Part shown: in pieces, positions 20,651-32,240 of the stretch
Numbering within the stretch: the stretch's first letter is position 1
How the letters are laid out: each line of letters starts with the position of its first letter
From: Branchiostoma floridae
Taxonomy: Eukaryota > Chordata > Leptocardii > Amphioxiformes > Branchiostomatidae
Reading direction: 5' to 3'
NCBI RefSeq assembly: GCF_000003815.2
Contig: NW_023365779.1
Location: forward strand, 145,515-209,514
DNA: 64,000 bases
Program-made: the position numbers and the translations under genes
Notes under the pieces: generated by a model
Seen by the model: the letters and a program-made list of their open reading frames with translations, nothing else
Database searches by the model: none
What the model was told of the DNA's origin: nothing

Positions 20651-21260
20651 AAGTGAAAAACAAACGAGGAAAATAATCAACTCTAACTATTTCCAGACTT
20701 TCTACGGATTCTTCTGCAAACAACACTGTGATAATTACTCTACATAAGGACCGCCTTAATTTGGTAATCTTGATTATGTGAGGAAACCAAATTTGGGGCT
20801 TAATTTTACCCTGAAGACTCATTAAACAAACAAATCAACCCTAATCGTTGACAGACGTTTTTGTAAATTATGCTACAAACAACACAGTGGAAACACACAG
20901 CATAACAACTCTATCTCTTAACTCTTATATGTGATGGAAACAATCTAGTATTCAACATACAAATTATTATCCATTCGAATTCTACCTCTACAATGCAATC
21001 CACAAACAAATTGACCCCAATCATTGCAAGCATTTCTGTATCACCAGCAAATTTTAATGTAAACAACACCAGACAAAATACACAACGTGAAACAAAAATA
21101 CAAATTAGTATTCAACTATGTCTTATTTCCCACTGAATCCAAAATTGTCTTCAGCTTGACTTTGCCTCACCTTTGTTTTCCTTTGGAATTCAAATTGTCT
21201 TCAGCTCAACTTTGTCTTACCTTATCTCCTATAGGACATCGAAAATTGTCTTCATTCATA
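20651..21260. repeat. Degenerate ~150-bp repeat, about 4 copies
   Basis: Recurring words are CAAACAACAC(T/A)(G)TG, AGAC(T)TTTCTA/AGACGTTTTTGTAA and AACAAATTGACCCCAATC/AACAAATCAACCCTAATC. A later part shares AAATTGTCTTCAGCT(T/C) three times (21130-21255). Confidence 0.5.
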
Positions 21261-21850
21261 GTTAGGGAATAAAAGACCAGTTTCTTCCAGATCACTTCAC
21301 AGTGTCACTGTCAAAAACTAGTGGATACTATCTGAAATATCTTTCCAAAAACAACATATCCAGTTTCTGGAGTAACTGTTCTTTGGCAAAACAGAAAATA
21401 CGCTGCATAAAAAAACTAAATAACTGGCCTAATTTTGAAAACTCCATCTCAGCACGATTACACAGTCAGGTGTACACAATGGTGTTTGTTATTCTGATTA
21501 AGCTGAATATCATTAACACACGGATCACTAATTAATTACCCGGAGTCTCAGCTTAATGAGAACTCGTTAGAACTATTGTGTAGAAACAGGGATGGCGACA
21601 TCCGAACCATCAGATCGTTACACACAGACGTTACTCATTAAGGTAAACGACACGATTCCAAGTGGTGCTCATCAAGTATCATGTTTCAGCGATGAGGCTG
21701 ACACCAATAAAAGTGAGAGTGAGCACGTTTGTAGCGAGGTGCGTCGCGATGTAATTGGTGCTCCGTCAGTGATTACAGGGAAAGTGATTACTGCAGGCAG
21801 GCTGATGAACCATTCCTCAAGATATCAAAACATCCAAACTGGGGCAAAAT
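21261..21850. other. Unique sequence with an unassigned plus frame
   Basis: The plus frame 21592-21852 (86 codons) is in non-repetitive DNA but has no motif I recognise. The rest shows nothing supportable. Confidence 0.25.
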
Positions 21851-22060
21851 AACACTTTCACTCACTCACTCTCAATCGCACACACCCACTCAATCACTCA
21901 TTTATTCACTCACACACATGCACACACACACACACACACACAAACACAATCATACACTCACTCTCTCACACACACTCAATCACTCATTCATTCACTCACA
22001 CACTTGCACACACACACACAAACACACACAAACACACTCACACTCACTCACACTCCCTTG
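21851..22060. repeat. CA-rich and CACT-rich low complexity
   Basis: (CA)n with (CACT)n and TCATTCACTCACA words; two similar halves (21870-21960 and 21960-22050). Confidence 0.9.
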
Positions 22061-22635
22061 CTGAGAAACTTTGGGAGGCTAAATCTAAACTGGGGACTGT
22101 TGAACCATTCCTACACATATCCCTCCCTCTGTTTTCAAACAAAACATACAACAGAAGAGCAAATATTAAGACAAATTTAAGCTTGTTCCTGGATGGGATT
22201 TTCATGCTGATTCAGAGAGCAAAGTTTATTTTTCAAGTTTCCCTTCTAAACCCTTAATTTCCATCCTGCTGCTGAAATTTGCTGAGAAATGTGCAAGACC
22301 CCAGAATGAGATTGTGGAGGCCTCCCTCCCGTTCTCGTGGGTCTTGCAAGACGTCTTGCAACACGTGAGACGTCTTGCCGTTATTCCCTGACCTCCTGAC
22401 TTCCCCTCCATCCCCCTGACAGGTGCGAGATGATGACGGATTTTCCGCTGACTCAGCACGACAAGATTGTCTGTGAGAAGCTCATCCTCGGAGAAACCGA
22501 CACTGCTGTGACAGCCTGTAATCTGACACCGCTGTGACAGCCCGTAATTGAAAAGCAGATTTGCACAGATTTCTCGTCCAGCGCTGCAATAGTTTTTCCT
22601 GGAACAAACCCAACTTTGCTCAGGGTGTGTCAACT
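22061..22635. other. Unique sequence with a C/EBP-CRE palindrome
   Basis: Mostly unique, with a short tandem duplication of GACAGCC(T/C)GTAAT near 22510-22550. The palindrome at 22344-22361 is listed separately. No gene recognised. Confidence 0.35.
22344..22361. promoter_or_regulatory. 18-bp perfect palindrome TTGCAAGACGTCTTGCAA
   Basis: A perfect palindrome combining two TTGCAA (C/EBP-like) half-sites around GACGTC (ATF/CRE core). A further CACGTGAGACGTCTTGC follows at once. Binding is inferred from consensus only. Confidence 0.45.
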
Positions 22636-22965
22636 CAAACTCGCATTGGTGTCTAACCCTACTCAAACTCACACTGGTGTCTAACCCAACTCCATTATGG
22701 GTGTGTCAACTCAAACTCACACTGGTGTCTAACCCTACTCCATTATGGGAGTGTCAACTCAAACTCACACTGGAGTCTAACCCTACTCCATTATGGGAGT
22801 GTCAACTCAAACTTACACTGGTGTCTAACCCTACTCCATTATGGGAGTGTCAACTCAAACTCACACTGGAGTCTAACCCTACTCCATTATGGGAGTGTCA
22901 ACTCAAACTCACATTGGTGTCTAACACAACACTGCTCTGGGAGTGTCAACTCAAACTTGCACAGG
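22636..22965. repeat. 48-bp minisatellite, about 6 copies
   Basis: The unit includes GTGTCAACTCAAACTCACAC, TGGTGTCTAACCC and TACTCCATTATGGGA. As 48 is a multiple of 3, one plus frame reads a 16-residue repeat (22677-23102). The CACACTGGTG..TAACCC part belongs to the linker-like word family seen elsewhere in the window. Confidence 0.9.
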
Positions 22966-23062
22966 AACTCCAGAACTTACACTCTAGATCTCCCGTATTC
23001 CATATGTTACGGACTGTGCAGATTCTACTGAACAATCCCATCCAAGCCTGGTGTTCTGTCCA

Positions 23063-23080
23063 ACGTTGCCATGGCAACGT
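23063..23080. promoter_or_regulatory. 18-bp perfect X-box palindrome
   Basis: ACGTTGCCATGGCAACGT is a perfect palindrome with the optimal RFX X-box at its core. The surrounding sequence (22966-23150) is unique. Confidence 0.55.
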
Positions 23081-23149
23081 GACCTTGACATTCCAGGGGT
23101 GAGGATGAGGGATTTGGCAAGGTGCCAGTAATGCAGACCACACACTGTG

Positions 23150-23400
23150 TTTTGGTTTCACTTTCACTCTTTACTTTCACTGAGTGCAAAGTCCGGCTAT
23201 AAAGGAGACTACAGGAGGCAGCTGGGTTGTCCTGTCTATTCTGGTTTCACTTTAAATTTCACTTTCACTGAGCAGAAAAGTTGGCTGTACTGCAGGAGAA
23301 GGTGCAGCATTGTAGATATCCGCATTACATATTCTTTATGTATCTGAGTAAATTCATCTTCCACTGCCTCAAACAAAGAAGTTAAACCCCACAAAGCCTA
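23150..23400. repeat. Small repeat with TTTCACTTTCACT words
   Basis: Two copies share GGTTTCACTTT..., a CTTTCACTGAG(T)(C/G) block and GGCTAT/GGCTGTA..AGGAGA (about 23152-23220 and 23240-23300). The remainder is unique. Confidence 0.5.
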
Positions 23401-24165
23401 GCATTGATCTATATTTTAGAAGGTAGTATATATAACACTGAGGAACTGGCATATCTTTGCACATGTATTTGTACTTTCCACATCAATGGTACATGTGTTT
23501 GCAATAACCCACAGGGAGGGTATTTGCAATAAACTTCATCTCCACTCTATTAGAAGTATCCCATAGCAGATAGAGACCTTACATGTGTATTTGGTACATG
23601 TGTGACCTGAGAGAGAGTAGAACCTACATTATTATGTGGTGGAATTTTCAGAGATTGAGACCCTCCATGTGTTGGTGGTACTGTATAATGGTGTTCCAGA
23701 TCCTACATTGTACATGTGTTGGTGGTACATGTGAGACCTGAGAGAGAGTAAAACCTACATGACTATGTGGTGGAAGTGTCAGAGATTGAGACCCTCCATG
23801 TGTTGGTGGTATTGTATAATAGTGTCCCAGATCCTACATTGTACATGTGTTGGTGGTACATGTGAGACCTGATAGACAGTGGAACCAAACTCCAGTGTCC
23901 CAGATAGAGACCTACACTGTACATGTGTGACAGCATCACCTAATCTCCGATGTCACAAGTGCCTCCGCAGTGTCCCAACAGACACCAGGGGCCAGCCTAC
24001 ATGGTACATGTGGTACATGTGTGTGTGGTACTGGATATGTGTCCCAGATAGAGACCCTACATGTGCGTGTGCTACAAGTGTGACCTAATAGACACTGTGA
24101 AACTCCACCCTAGATGTCACTCCTGCCTCCGCAGTGTCCCAACAGACACCAGGGGCCAGCCGCTG
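23401..24165. repeat. Degenerate tandem repeat of TACATGTGTTGGTGGTACAT
   Basis: Roughly six units of 100-170 bp contain ACATGTG(T)..GGTACATGTG, GACCTGAGAGAGAGTA, AACCTACAT and AGAGATTGAGACCCT. A separate pair, TCCGCAGTGTCCCAACAGAC at 23967 and 24130, closes the region. Confidence 0.7.
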
Positions 24166-24535
24166 TCTGTTCCAGTTTGCAGAAACGAACACGCTGTCGG
24201 CGGAAGATAGATCGCCCTGTTATCGGGAGTGAACTTGGATCTGACCTCTGACATTTCTGGGTAAGTGAGACAAACAGCCTGCCAGACAGACGGAAAGTTA
24301 GGCTGGTTTATAAGGAGTTAAAAGGGAAAGTAATGGGCTGTATATGGTGATTCGGGGAAGCAACACTATGGGGATTAATTTACAACGTTTGGCAATGTGC
24401 AGACTCATTTACAATGTTTCACAAATCTAATCTAGCAATGCTTGACTAATGCTGATTGTCTGGTGGTTGGATTTATTACATTTACATTTACACGCTGTCT
24501 ATACTTACAGAGTTAGGATCTGGGCATATCAGTAG
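24166..24535. other. Unique sequence
   Basis: No gene or tandem repeat recognised. Confidence 0.4.
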
Positions 24536-25085
24536 ACTGAAACTCACACTGGTGCCTAACCCTTAACTGGCCTTAAGTCCACACTAGACCTTAACCCTGA
24601 AACCCACACTGGTGAATAATCCTGAAACCCACACTGGTGAACAACCCTGAACCCCACACTGGTGCCTAACCCTTTAGTCCACACTGGACCTTAACCCTGA
24701 AACCCACACTGGTGAATAACGCTGAAACCCACACTGGTGAATAACCCTGAAACCCACACTGGTGAATAATCCTGAAACCCACACTGGTGAATAACCCTGA
24801 AACCCACACTGGTGAATAATCCTGAAACCCACACTGGTGAATGGTCGTGACTGAAACTCACACTGGTGTCTAACCCTGAAACCCACACTGGTGCCTAACC
24901 CTTGCTGAAACCCACACTGGTGCCTAACCCTTGCTGAAACTCACACTGGTGCCTAACCCTTGCTGAAACCCACACTGGTGAATAACCCTTGCTGAAACCC
25001 ACACTGGTGAATAACCCTTGCTGAAACCCACACTGGTGCCTAACCCTGCTGAAACCCACACTGGTGAATAACCCTAAAACCCAAG
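24536..25085. repeat. 25-29-bp minisatellite with CACACTGGTG core, about 20 copies
   Basis: The basic unit CTGAAACCCACACTGGTG followed by AATAACC is 25 bp. Copies on the right have an extra TTG spacer. Endings alternate between AATAACC, AATAATC and CCTAACC. The word reads as HTGE-like in one frame, but the period destroys any zinc-finger pattern. Confidence 0.93.
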
Positions 25086-25965
25086 CAGCAGCTCTTGATT
25101 GATTCAAGGTTATTAAGGGAGTCTGTTGTTGATGTAAAATGAAAGTCATCATGGCCCTACATGCCATCTATGAAAAGTTTATACAAAATCAGTATACCTC
25201 AGACAAATGTACATTCCAATTTGCAATAGTGAAAGTCCAGAGCTTCCCTTGGCCCACATATACAGGCCGAGTTATATCACCATTACAACTTTCACTGCTG
25301 CCATAAACTTGACCTTCTGACCTGTCTATACACAAACTTTATCACCAGCCTGTAAACTTGAACCTGGACAAAGCAAAGTTCTTCACTGACTCACATACAC
25401 GTCCAATGTATACTATTAGTACCTAGGTGTACACAAAGCTTAGTAACTTATAAACCTCCAAGTTATTAACAATGTATAAGTCACTGGTAGGGTTTTTACT
25501 TTTACTACAAGCATTTGTACTATTGGCATGCCATGCTAAAGCAAGATAAGGGAAGTTATCTAAGCATGATAAAACTGCACCTATTCAGTATATAAAATCA
25601 ACGTTTTGCTAGTGACAATGGTTTTGTATTCAAGGCAACTAAATTGCATTTAGTTTTAATAACAAAGTGAATTGTATTTTGTACTGTATCTAAAGATACG
25701 GTTTGAATTTATTTGTTCTGAAATTTTAGTTTTTGTTTTTCCACAGATGCCTCGACTATGTCAGACTCCATGTGTTGATTTATGGAGTCACCAAATGTCT
25801 TCCCTGGATTCCATGTGCCAGAATTTCACAATCCCCCTTCAGTGAGATGATGGACCATCATTGCAGCTAGTAAGAGTGAAAGTGATGTGAAAGTGAGAGT
25901 GAATCTTTTCCCAGACTTTCTCACTGATACTCCAGTTGAATTATCTCATAAATCATCGACTCCCA
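25086..25965. other. AT-rich, mostly unique sequence
   Basis: No supportable gene. GTGAAAGTGATGTGAAAGTG at 25876-25896 carries the recurring GAAAGTG word. Elsewhere nothing recognised. Confidence 0.4.
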
Positions 25966-26085
25966 GAACACAGAAATGTGACAGGAGTTTTGCTGTCCGC
26001 GCTTCACATGTCAAGCTGAAACAATGAAAGATACGGCAGGATTCTCGCTGTCAACATGCTGAGATAAAACAAGAAAAGAGGGGAT

Positions 26086-26135
26086 CATTTTCCAGCCAAG
26101 TTTTATAGTCTATGAAACCTCTTGGCTGGAAAATG
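26086..26135. repeat. 15-bp perfect inverted repeat (hairpin, 20-nt loop)
   Basis: CATTTTCCAGCCAAG at 26086-26100 pairs perfectly with 26121-26135. It is the first unit of the 200-bp array; other units keep only one arm (TTTCC.TCCA). Confidence 0.7.
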
Positions 26136-26276
26136 TCACTTTCATCTGTTGAAAATCACAAAGGATTGCTGCCTCAAGACATAATATTTTTTTGTTTTTT
26201 ATCATTTGTTTGTGTGAGTTTTTCATCTATTAAATCTCAAGACATCTGCACCAGTTTTCCTTGCTGACTTAACGTT

Positions 26277-26472
26277 AGTTCACCTTTATCCGTTAGGTAA
26301 CCTATATCCGTTACTTTCAAGAACGGAGATATCACGTTGACAGACGTTTGTTTCAAATTGCAGGATTTTGAGTATATTGCAGTTTAAAACTACCACCTGT
26401 CCACTTGATGTGCCTAAATACTCTGTTTTGAAAAACAATGGATATAGGTAACCCCGCGGATAAAGGTGAACT
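26277..26472. mobile_element. MITE-like inverted-repeat element, ~196 bp
   Basis: The left end AGTTCACCTTTATCCG, followed by TTAGGTAACCTATATCC, matches the reverse complement of the right end (about 26434-26472) over roughly 38 bp with a few mismatches. No coding capacity. It lies inside the ~200-bp degenerate array. No target-site duplication is clear. Confidence 0.82.
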
Positions 26473-27534
26473 GGTGTTATATGCATATAGGTCCAGAAAA
26501 CATTATCTAATGCTATGTATATTTTGAGCTTGTACAAAGAAAGAAATGCGAATTTTTCCTTACAGCTTGTTAAAAAAGCATTAAATTATGCATTACAGCC
26601 ACCATGACCTGGATAGTGAGTGGTCTGGTGTTAGCAGTAAATTTTCCCCAGATGTGTTCGGCACACCTGTCTTCTCTACTGATTTATAGCATTCCCTAAA
26701 CCCTGTGATACAATCATAATTATAATCTTTATCGCATGGTCATGCCCGTAGGCTAAATACACAAATGACCACAGGTAGTCTAATGAATGAAAAGGAAAAA
26801 AAACTGAAAATATTCATGAATCATGTGGCAGAATTTGCTTTTACTTCCTAGCTAAAACAGCAGAAGAGACATGAATATTTTCCTTCCAGCTAGTTTATGT
26901 AAACGATAACTGGATTGTGTGAGTGAGGTGTTCTCAGTCTGTAACTTTTAACAGATGTGTTAGCTACACTTGTCTCATCTACTGATTTATAGATACTTCT
27001 AAAAACATTTTAATTTTTACGCCACAGGATTTCTGCTTTCTGCATGTTGAGTTCAAATGAGCAAACATTTGTGAATATTTCCCTTCCATTCATGGGTACT
27101 TGATGACACACATGAAACCAGATGTGCAGTGCCCTGTAATTTTTCCCAAATGTGTTAGCCACACTGATTTATGTAGCTCCCTTAAAACATTTCAATATTT
27201 ATTTGAGAAGATTTCTGCTCTCCATACATTGATGTCAAATGAGCAAAGATCTGAACATTTCCAGTAAAAGTAGATAATGTACAGGAAAGCCTGTGTGCAG
27301 TGCGCTGTAATTTTTCCGAGGTGTATAAGCCACACTTGTCTTTTTTTTTTTTACTTAATGGTCACCACGTAACAAGGCCAAACTTACCTACTGTTCTATA
27401 GAGAGAGGATTTCTGCTGTCTGCAAGTGGAGTTCACACCAGAAAACATTTGTGAATATTTCCAATATAAATGAAACTGTGTGCAGATCACTGTAATTTTT
27501 CCCAGATGTGCAAGCCACACTTGTCTGGAAACTG

Positions 27535-27672
27535 TGTGTGCAGTGCAGGAAAGCCTGTGTGCAGTGCAGGAAAGCCTGTGTGCAGTGCAGGAAAGCCTGT
27601 GTGCAGTGCAGGAAAGCCTGTGTGCAGTGCAGGAAAGCCTGTGTGCAGTGCAGGAAAGCCTGTGTGCAGTGC
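27535..27672. repeat. 21-bp minisatellite, 6-7 copies
   Basis: TGTGTGCAGTGCAGGAAAGC plus C, nearly identical copies. It is a local expansion of the TGTGTGCAGTGC word present once per unit in the surrounding ~200-bp array, so the seed is visible. Confidence 0.95.
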
Positions 27673-28135
27673 GGTGTAATTTTTCCCAGATGTATGAGCC
27701 ACACTTGTCTTACCTACTGTTCTATAAAGTTCCCTAAAAACATTATGACATTTATGTGAGAGGATTTCTGCTGTCCGCAAGTGGAGTTCACACCAGAAAA
27801 CATTTGTGAATATTTCCAATAGAAATGAAACTGTGTGCAGTGCACTGTAATTTTTCCCAGATGTGCGAGCCACACTTGTCTTCCCCACTGTTCTATAGAG
27901 TTCCCTAAAAACATTTCAATATTTACATCACAGGATTTCTGCTGTCTGCATGTTGAGTTCAAACAAGAAAAGATTTGAATATTTGCCTTCCATCCAGTAA
28001 AAGTTAAATGATGTTACCAAAAATGTGTGCAGTGCACTGTAATTTTTCCCAGATGTGTGAGCCACACTTGTCTTCCCGACTGATTTATGCAGCTCCCTAA
28101 AAACCCTCTAATATTTATGTGACAGGATTTTGCCT

Positions 28136-28275
28136 GCCGTGGCAAAGCGCGACGCGGAATCGTTATTACGTCTGGCAGTCGAGCAGATCTGATTGTCCTG
28201 GAAGCTGGCCTCGCGTTGCGCTTTCCGGCCTCGCGTCGCGCGTTTATTGTGGCTGGCAGGAAAATGATGGCTGCA
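28136..28275. other. CpG-rich unique island
   Basis: About 140 bp with many CpG (GCGCGACGCGG, CTCGCGTCGCGCG) between two arrays. No gene recognised. Confidence 0.3.
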
Positions 28276-29990
28276 AGGTCAGGAAACAGACCCCGGTGAT
28301 ATTACATTTCCTACAGAACCCAGCCATACTACTGTAGAACTACAGACCCCGGAGATATTACATTTCCTACAGAACCCAGCCATACTACTGTAGAACAACA
28401 GACCCCGGTGATATTACATTTCCTACAGAACCCAGCCATACTACTGTAGAACAACAGACCCCGGCCATATTACATTTCTACTGTAGAACTACAGACCCCG
28501 GCGATATTACATTTCTACTGTACATGTAGAACTACAGACCCCGGCGATATTACATTTCTACTGTAGAACTACAGACCCCGGCGATATTACATTTCTACTG
28601 TACATGTAGAACTACAGACCCCGGCGATATTACATTTCTACTGTAAAACTACAGACCCCGGTGATATTACATTTCCTACAGAACCCAGCCATACTACTGT
28701 AGAACTACAGACCCGGCGATATTACATTTCTACTGTAGAACTACAGACCCCGGCGATATTACATTTCTACTGTACATGTAGAACTACAGACCCCGGCGAT
28801 ATTACATTTCTACTGTAGAACTACAGACCCCGGCGATATTACATTTCTACTGTAGAACTACAGACCCCGGCGATATTACATTTCTTAGTGTAGAACTACA
28901 GACCCTGGCAATATTACATTTCTACTGTAGATCTACAGACCCCGGCGATATTACATTTCTACTGTACATGTAGAACTACAGACCCCGGCGATATTACATT
29001 TCTACTGTAGAACTACAGACCCTGGTGATATTACATTTCTACTGTAGAACTACAGACCCGGCGATATTACATTTCTACTGTAGAACTACAGACCCCACCG
29101 ATATTACATTTCTACTGTAGAACTACAGACCCCACCGATATTACATTTCTACTGTAGAACTACAGACCCCGGTGATATTACATTTCTACTGTAGAACTAC
29201 AGACCCCGGCGATATTACATTACTACCGTAGAACTACAGACCCCGGTGATATCACATTTCTACTGTAGAACTACAGACCCCGGAGATATTACATTTCTAC
29301 TGTAGAACTACAGACCCCGGCGATATTACATTTCTACTGTAGAACTACAGACCCCGGCGATATTACATTTCTACTGTAGAACTACAGACCCGGCGATATT
29401 ACATTTCTACTGTAGAACTACAGACCCCGGCGATATTACATTTCTACTGTAGAACTACAGACCCTGGCGATATTACATTTCTACTGTAGAACTACAGACC
29501 CTGGCGATATTACATTTCTACTGTAGAACTACAGACCCGGCGATATTACATTTCTACTGCAGAACTACAGACCCCGGCGATATTACATTTCTACTGTAGA
29601 ACTACAGACCCCGGCGATATTACATTTCTACTGTAGAACTACAGACCCGGCGATATTACATTTCTACTGCAGAACTACAGACCCACCGATATTACATTTC
29701 TACTGTAGAACTACAGACCCTGGCGATATTACATTTCTTACTGTAGAACTACAGACCCTGGCGATATTACATTTCTTACTGTAGAACTACAGACCCCGGC
29801 GATATTACATTTCTTACAGAACCTAGCCATACTACTGTAGAAACACAGATATTACATTTCTACTGCAGAACTACAGACCCACCGATATTACATTTCTTAC
29901 TGTAGAACTACAGACCCCGGCGATATTACATTTCTACTGTAGAACCACAGAATACAGATATCATATTTCCTACTGTAGAACACAGACCCC
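28276..29990. repeat. 37-bp / 56-bp minisatellite, about 43 copies
   Basis: The main unit TACAGACCCCGGCGATATTA followed by CATTTCTACTGTAGAAC is 37 bp. A 56-bp form with an extra CTACAGAACCCAGCCATA segment occurs at the left end (28276-28470), at about 28670 and near the right end (29815-29850). The 19-bp difference lies between CTAC repeats, suggesting deletion by short homology. A 6-bp insertion variant (GTACATGTAGAAC) recurs in four units. Confidence 0.95.
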
Positions 29991-30340
29991 ATAAGGTTTG
30001 AAGAATTGGAGACTCATACAAATACAAATGGTGTATATCTGGCAACATCAATGGGAGTATGCAGGAAACTTTGTGACCCGCAGTGGTGAGAGACCACAAG
30101 CACATGCGCACAGTTGAAACATCTCGGCAGTAGTCTGTTATTTAGTAATGATCTCTAAGACAGGTTCCAAATATCTCAGGAAACGCTTATTTCTTAAGGG
30201 AGCAATGAAGACACAAGTGTTCCACCTGGGTCAGCTGACAGACACATGGAGTTACAGGTACCGTACAAACCCACACTGGTGATCAACCACCATCCGTCAA
30301 ACCCACACAGGAGACAAACCTCAGAAGCAATAATCTCTTA
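29991..30340. other. Spacer with linker-like words
   Basis: Unique, apart from AAACCCACACTGGTGATCAACC and AAACCCACACAGGAGACAAACC at 30267-30325, two members of the linker-like word family. Confidence 0.45.
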
Positions 30341-30600
30341 CTTACAGGCGATCCCGGCCTGATAAATGTGTTATTCTATCCCGGAATATTTATTGCACTT
30401 TCCAGGAAATTAATCCAGGAACATGAAACATCCGCGGTGTGGGAACCCACCAGCTGATGAAATGGGCGTCCTGCGCAGTCATAAAACACCGCCTGATTGA
30501 TTAGGAACCAAATGCTCCCTGAAGCCGATTTCCGATAATAAATTCGGCGAACAATTTCATCAGGTTGGTTGGCCGTTAGAAAATAAGGTCCTTATGAAAG
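30341..30600. other. Unique island, possible regulatory element
   Basis: Non-repetitive, with TATTTATTGCAC, GGAAATTAATCC, ATAAAACACCGCC and TGATTGATTAGG. These resemble homeodomain/forkhead sites, but the evidence is compositional only. Confidence 0.25.
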
Positions 30601-31325
30601 AGCCTAGAAAACATGCCCTGAGGAAGATAGCAGAGGTGCTACCAGTCTGGACCAAGGGGTTGTGAGTTCGAATCCCGGCGGTTAGAAGGGCCGTGGTACT
30701 TATAACAGGACGTTAAGCCGTGATCCATAGTTTATCTCTGTGATACAAAACCTGGACACCCCCCCTCCCAAACTGTGCCCTGAGAAAGATATCAGGGAAG
30801 CTAGTAGTGTGTAGTGCAGTGGTTAGTGGCACTAACTCTGGACCAAGGGGTTGTGAGTTCGAATCCCGGCAGTTAGAAGGTCCCCAGTGCTTATGACGGG
30901 ACGTTAAGCCGTGATCCACAGTTAATCTCTGTGATACAAAACCTGGGCACCCCCCCTCCCAAACTGTGCCCTGAGAAAGATATCAGGGAAGCTAGTAGTG
31001 TGTAGTGCAGTGGTGTAGTGGCACTAACTCTGGACCAAGGGGTTGTGAGTTCGAATCCCGGCAGTTAGAAGGTCCCCAGTGCTTATGACGGGACGTTAAG
31101 CCGTGATCCACAGTTAATCTCTGTGATACAAAACCTGGGCACCCCCCCTCCCAAACTGTGCCCTGAGAAAGATATCAGGGAAGCTAGTAGTGGTGTAGTG
31201 GCACTAACTCTGGACTAAGGGGTTGTGAGTTCGAATCCCGGCGGTAAGAAGGGCCTTGGTACTTATAACAGGACGTTAAGCCGTGATCCACAGTTTATCT
31301 CTGTGATAAAGCCCTGCCCCCCCCC
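30601..31325 (+). repeat. Tandem array of four tRNA-derived SINE-like units (~180-193 bp)
   Basis: GAGTTCGAATCCCGGC (B box) recurs at about 30664, 30857, 31047 and 31227. In the second unit TAGTGCAGTGGTTAGTGGC upstream is an A-box-like element. The 3' part (GACGGGACGTTAAGCCGTGA followed by TCCACAGTT) is shared with the SINE body at 559-700 and with the minus-strand copy at 55897-56197. Units end in a C-rich tract. The first unit is truncated at its 5' end. Confidence 0.85.
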
Positions 31326-31735
31326 CCCCACGGTGTGGAAAACCTCCAATATCAAACACTTAACTGTCAAGTGTTACTTCAGCCTGCAGATTATTGATGT
31401 ACAGTCATAAAAACTCTGACCAAAATTAAGGCACGCAGTAAAATTTTATTGGCCTTTTTGTTGAGGACTCACTCAATGCGCAGTGCAACGTGGTTGTGAG
31501 AGGATCGCGGAGTTACGGCCATCAGAACGATGCGGGAATAAACTCATCGTTTTAACGAGACGATACGTTGATTAAAGTGCGATAGTTTGCGATTGTTGCG
31601 CCGTGAAGGCCGTGGGGGCTCGCTGCAGGGAGCGTTGTCGGGTCTCCGTGGCGACCAGGCGAGTCAAATCGTGGACAGTGGGAGACTGGAGGCTGATGAC
31701 CGAAGCTGGTTCTAGGAAATCTCAATTTCTTATCC
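31326..31735. other. Unique sequence
   Basis: No recognisable gene. GTCTCCGTGGCGACC near 31650 is X-box-like. The plus frame 31603-31794 has no motif. Confidence 0.35.
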
Positions 31736-32165
31736 GAAAGGAAAATTCCTCTAATTGCAGCAGGGTCAATTGTTTGGGGCTGAGGAGGAAATAAGCTGGC
31801 CTGCTGGTTCTAGAAAATATCACTTCAGTTTCTTATCAAAAAGGAAAATTCTCTAATTGCTGTTGTTTGGTTTTTATAGGAGACTAGCCGAGTAATTGCT
31901 GATGAAGGAATATGCTGGAAATATAATTTTTTCCAATTTTATCAGGAAGGAAAATTCTCTAATTGCTGTAGGTTCATTTTTTTGGTTTTCATAGGAGACT
32001 GGCCAACTAATCGCAGACCGTGAGCTGATGAAGGAATATGCTGGAAATATCTTTTTTTTTCCCCAATTTCACCAGAATGGGAAATTTCTCTAACTGCTGT
32101 AGGGTCAGTTTTGGAGGAGGTTGGTTGCTTTAAAGGACTACAACTTGCTAGCCGCCATGCTAGAT
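31736..32165. repeat. Degenerate ~110-bp repeat, about 4 copies
   Basis: Shared words are GAAAATTC(T)CTCTAATTGCTG, TTTGG..TTCATAGGAGAC and ATGAAGGAATATGCTGGAAATAT. Confidence 0.7.
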
Positions 32166-32169
32166 AGAA

Positions 32170-32240
32170 ACGCATGGTCAGACATTGTTAATGGCACCTC
32201 ATATGAGGATGAACTGAACTGAACTGAACTGAACAGTTGT
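32170..32240 (+). mobile_element. Probable LINE/SINE 3' tail with (GAACT)n
   Basis: GCACCTCATATGAGGATGAA is followed by five GAACT units. A second tail, GCACCTCATAGAATACATGT then GCGAGGATGAACTGAACTGA, lies at 39322-39368. The shared 3' sequence plus a short tandem tail is typical of non-LTR retroelement ends. Confidence 0.5.

Larger units (their letters stand above)
25966..28135. repeat. Degenerate ~200-bp tandem array, about 8-9 units
   Basis: Each unit carries GACAGGATTTCTGCTGTC(T/C)GC, GTTCA(A/C)A..A(G/A)AAAA.ATTTG, TGAATATTT.CC, TGTGTGCAGTGC(A)CTGTAATTTTTCCCAGATGTG and GCCACACTTGTCTTCCC followed by ACTGATTTAT. The array is interrupted by an inverted-repeat element (26277-26472) and by local expansion of a 21-bp piece (27535-27672). 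Confidence 0.8.
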
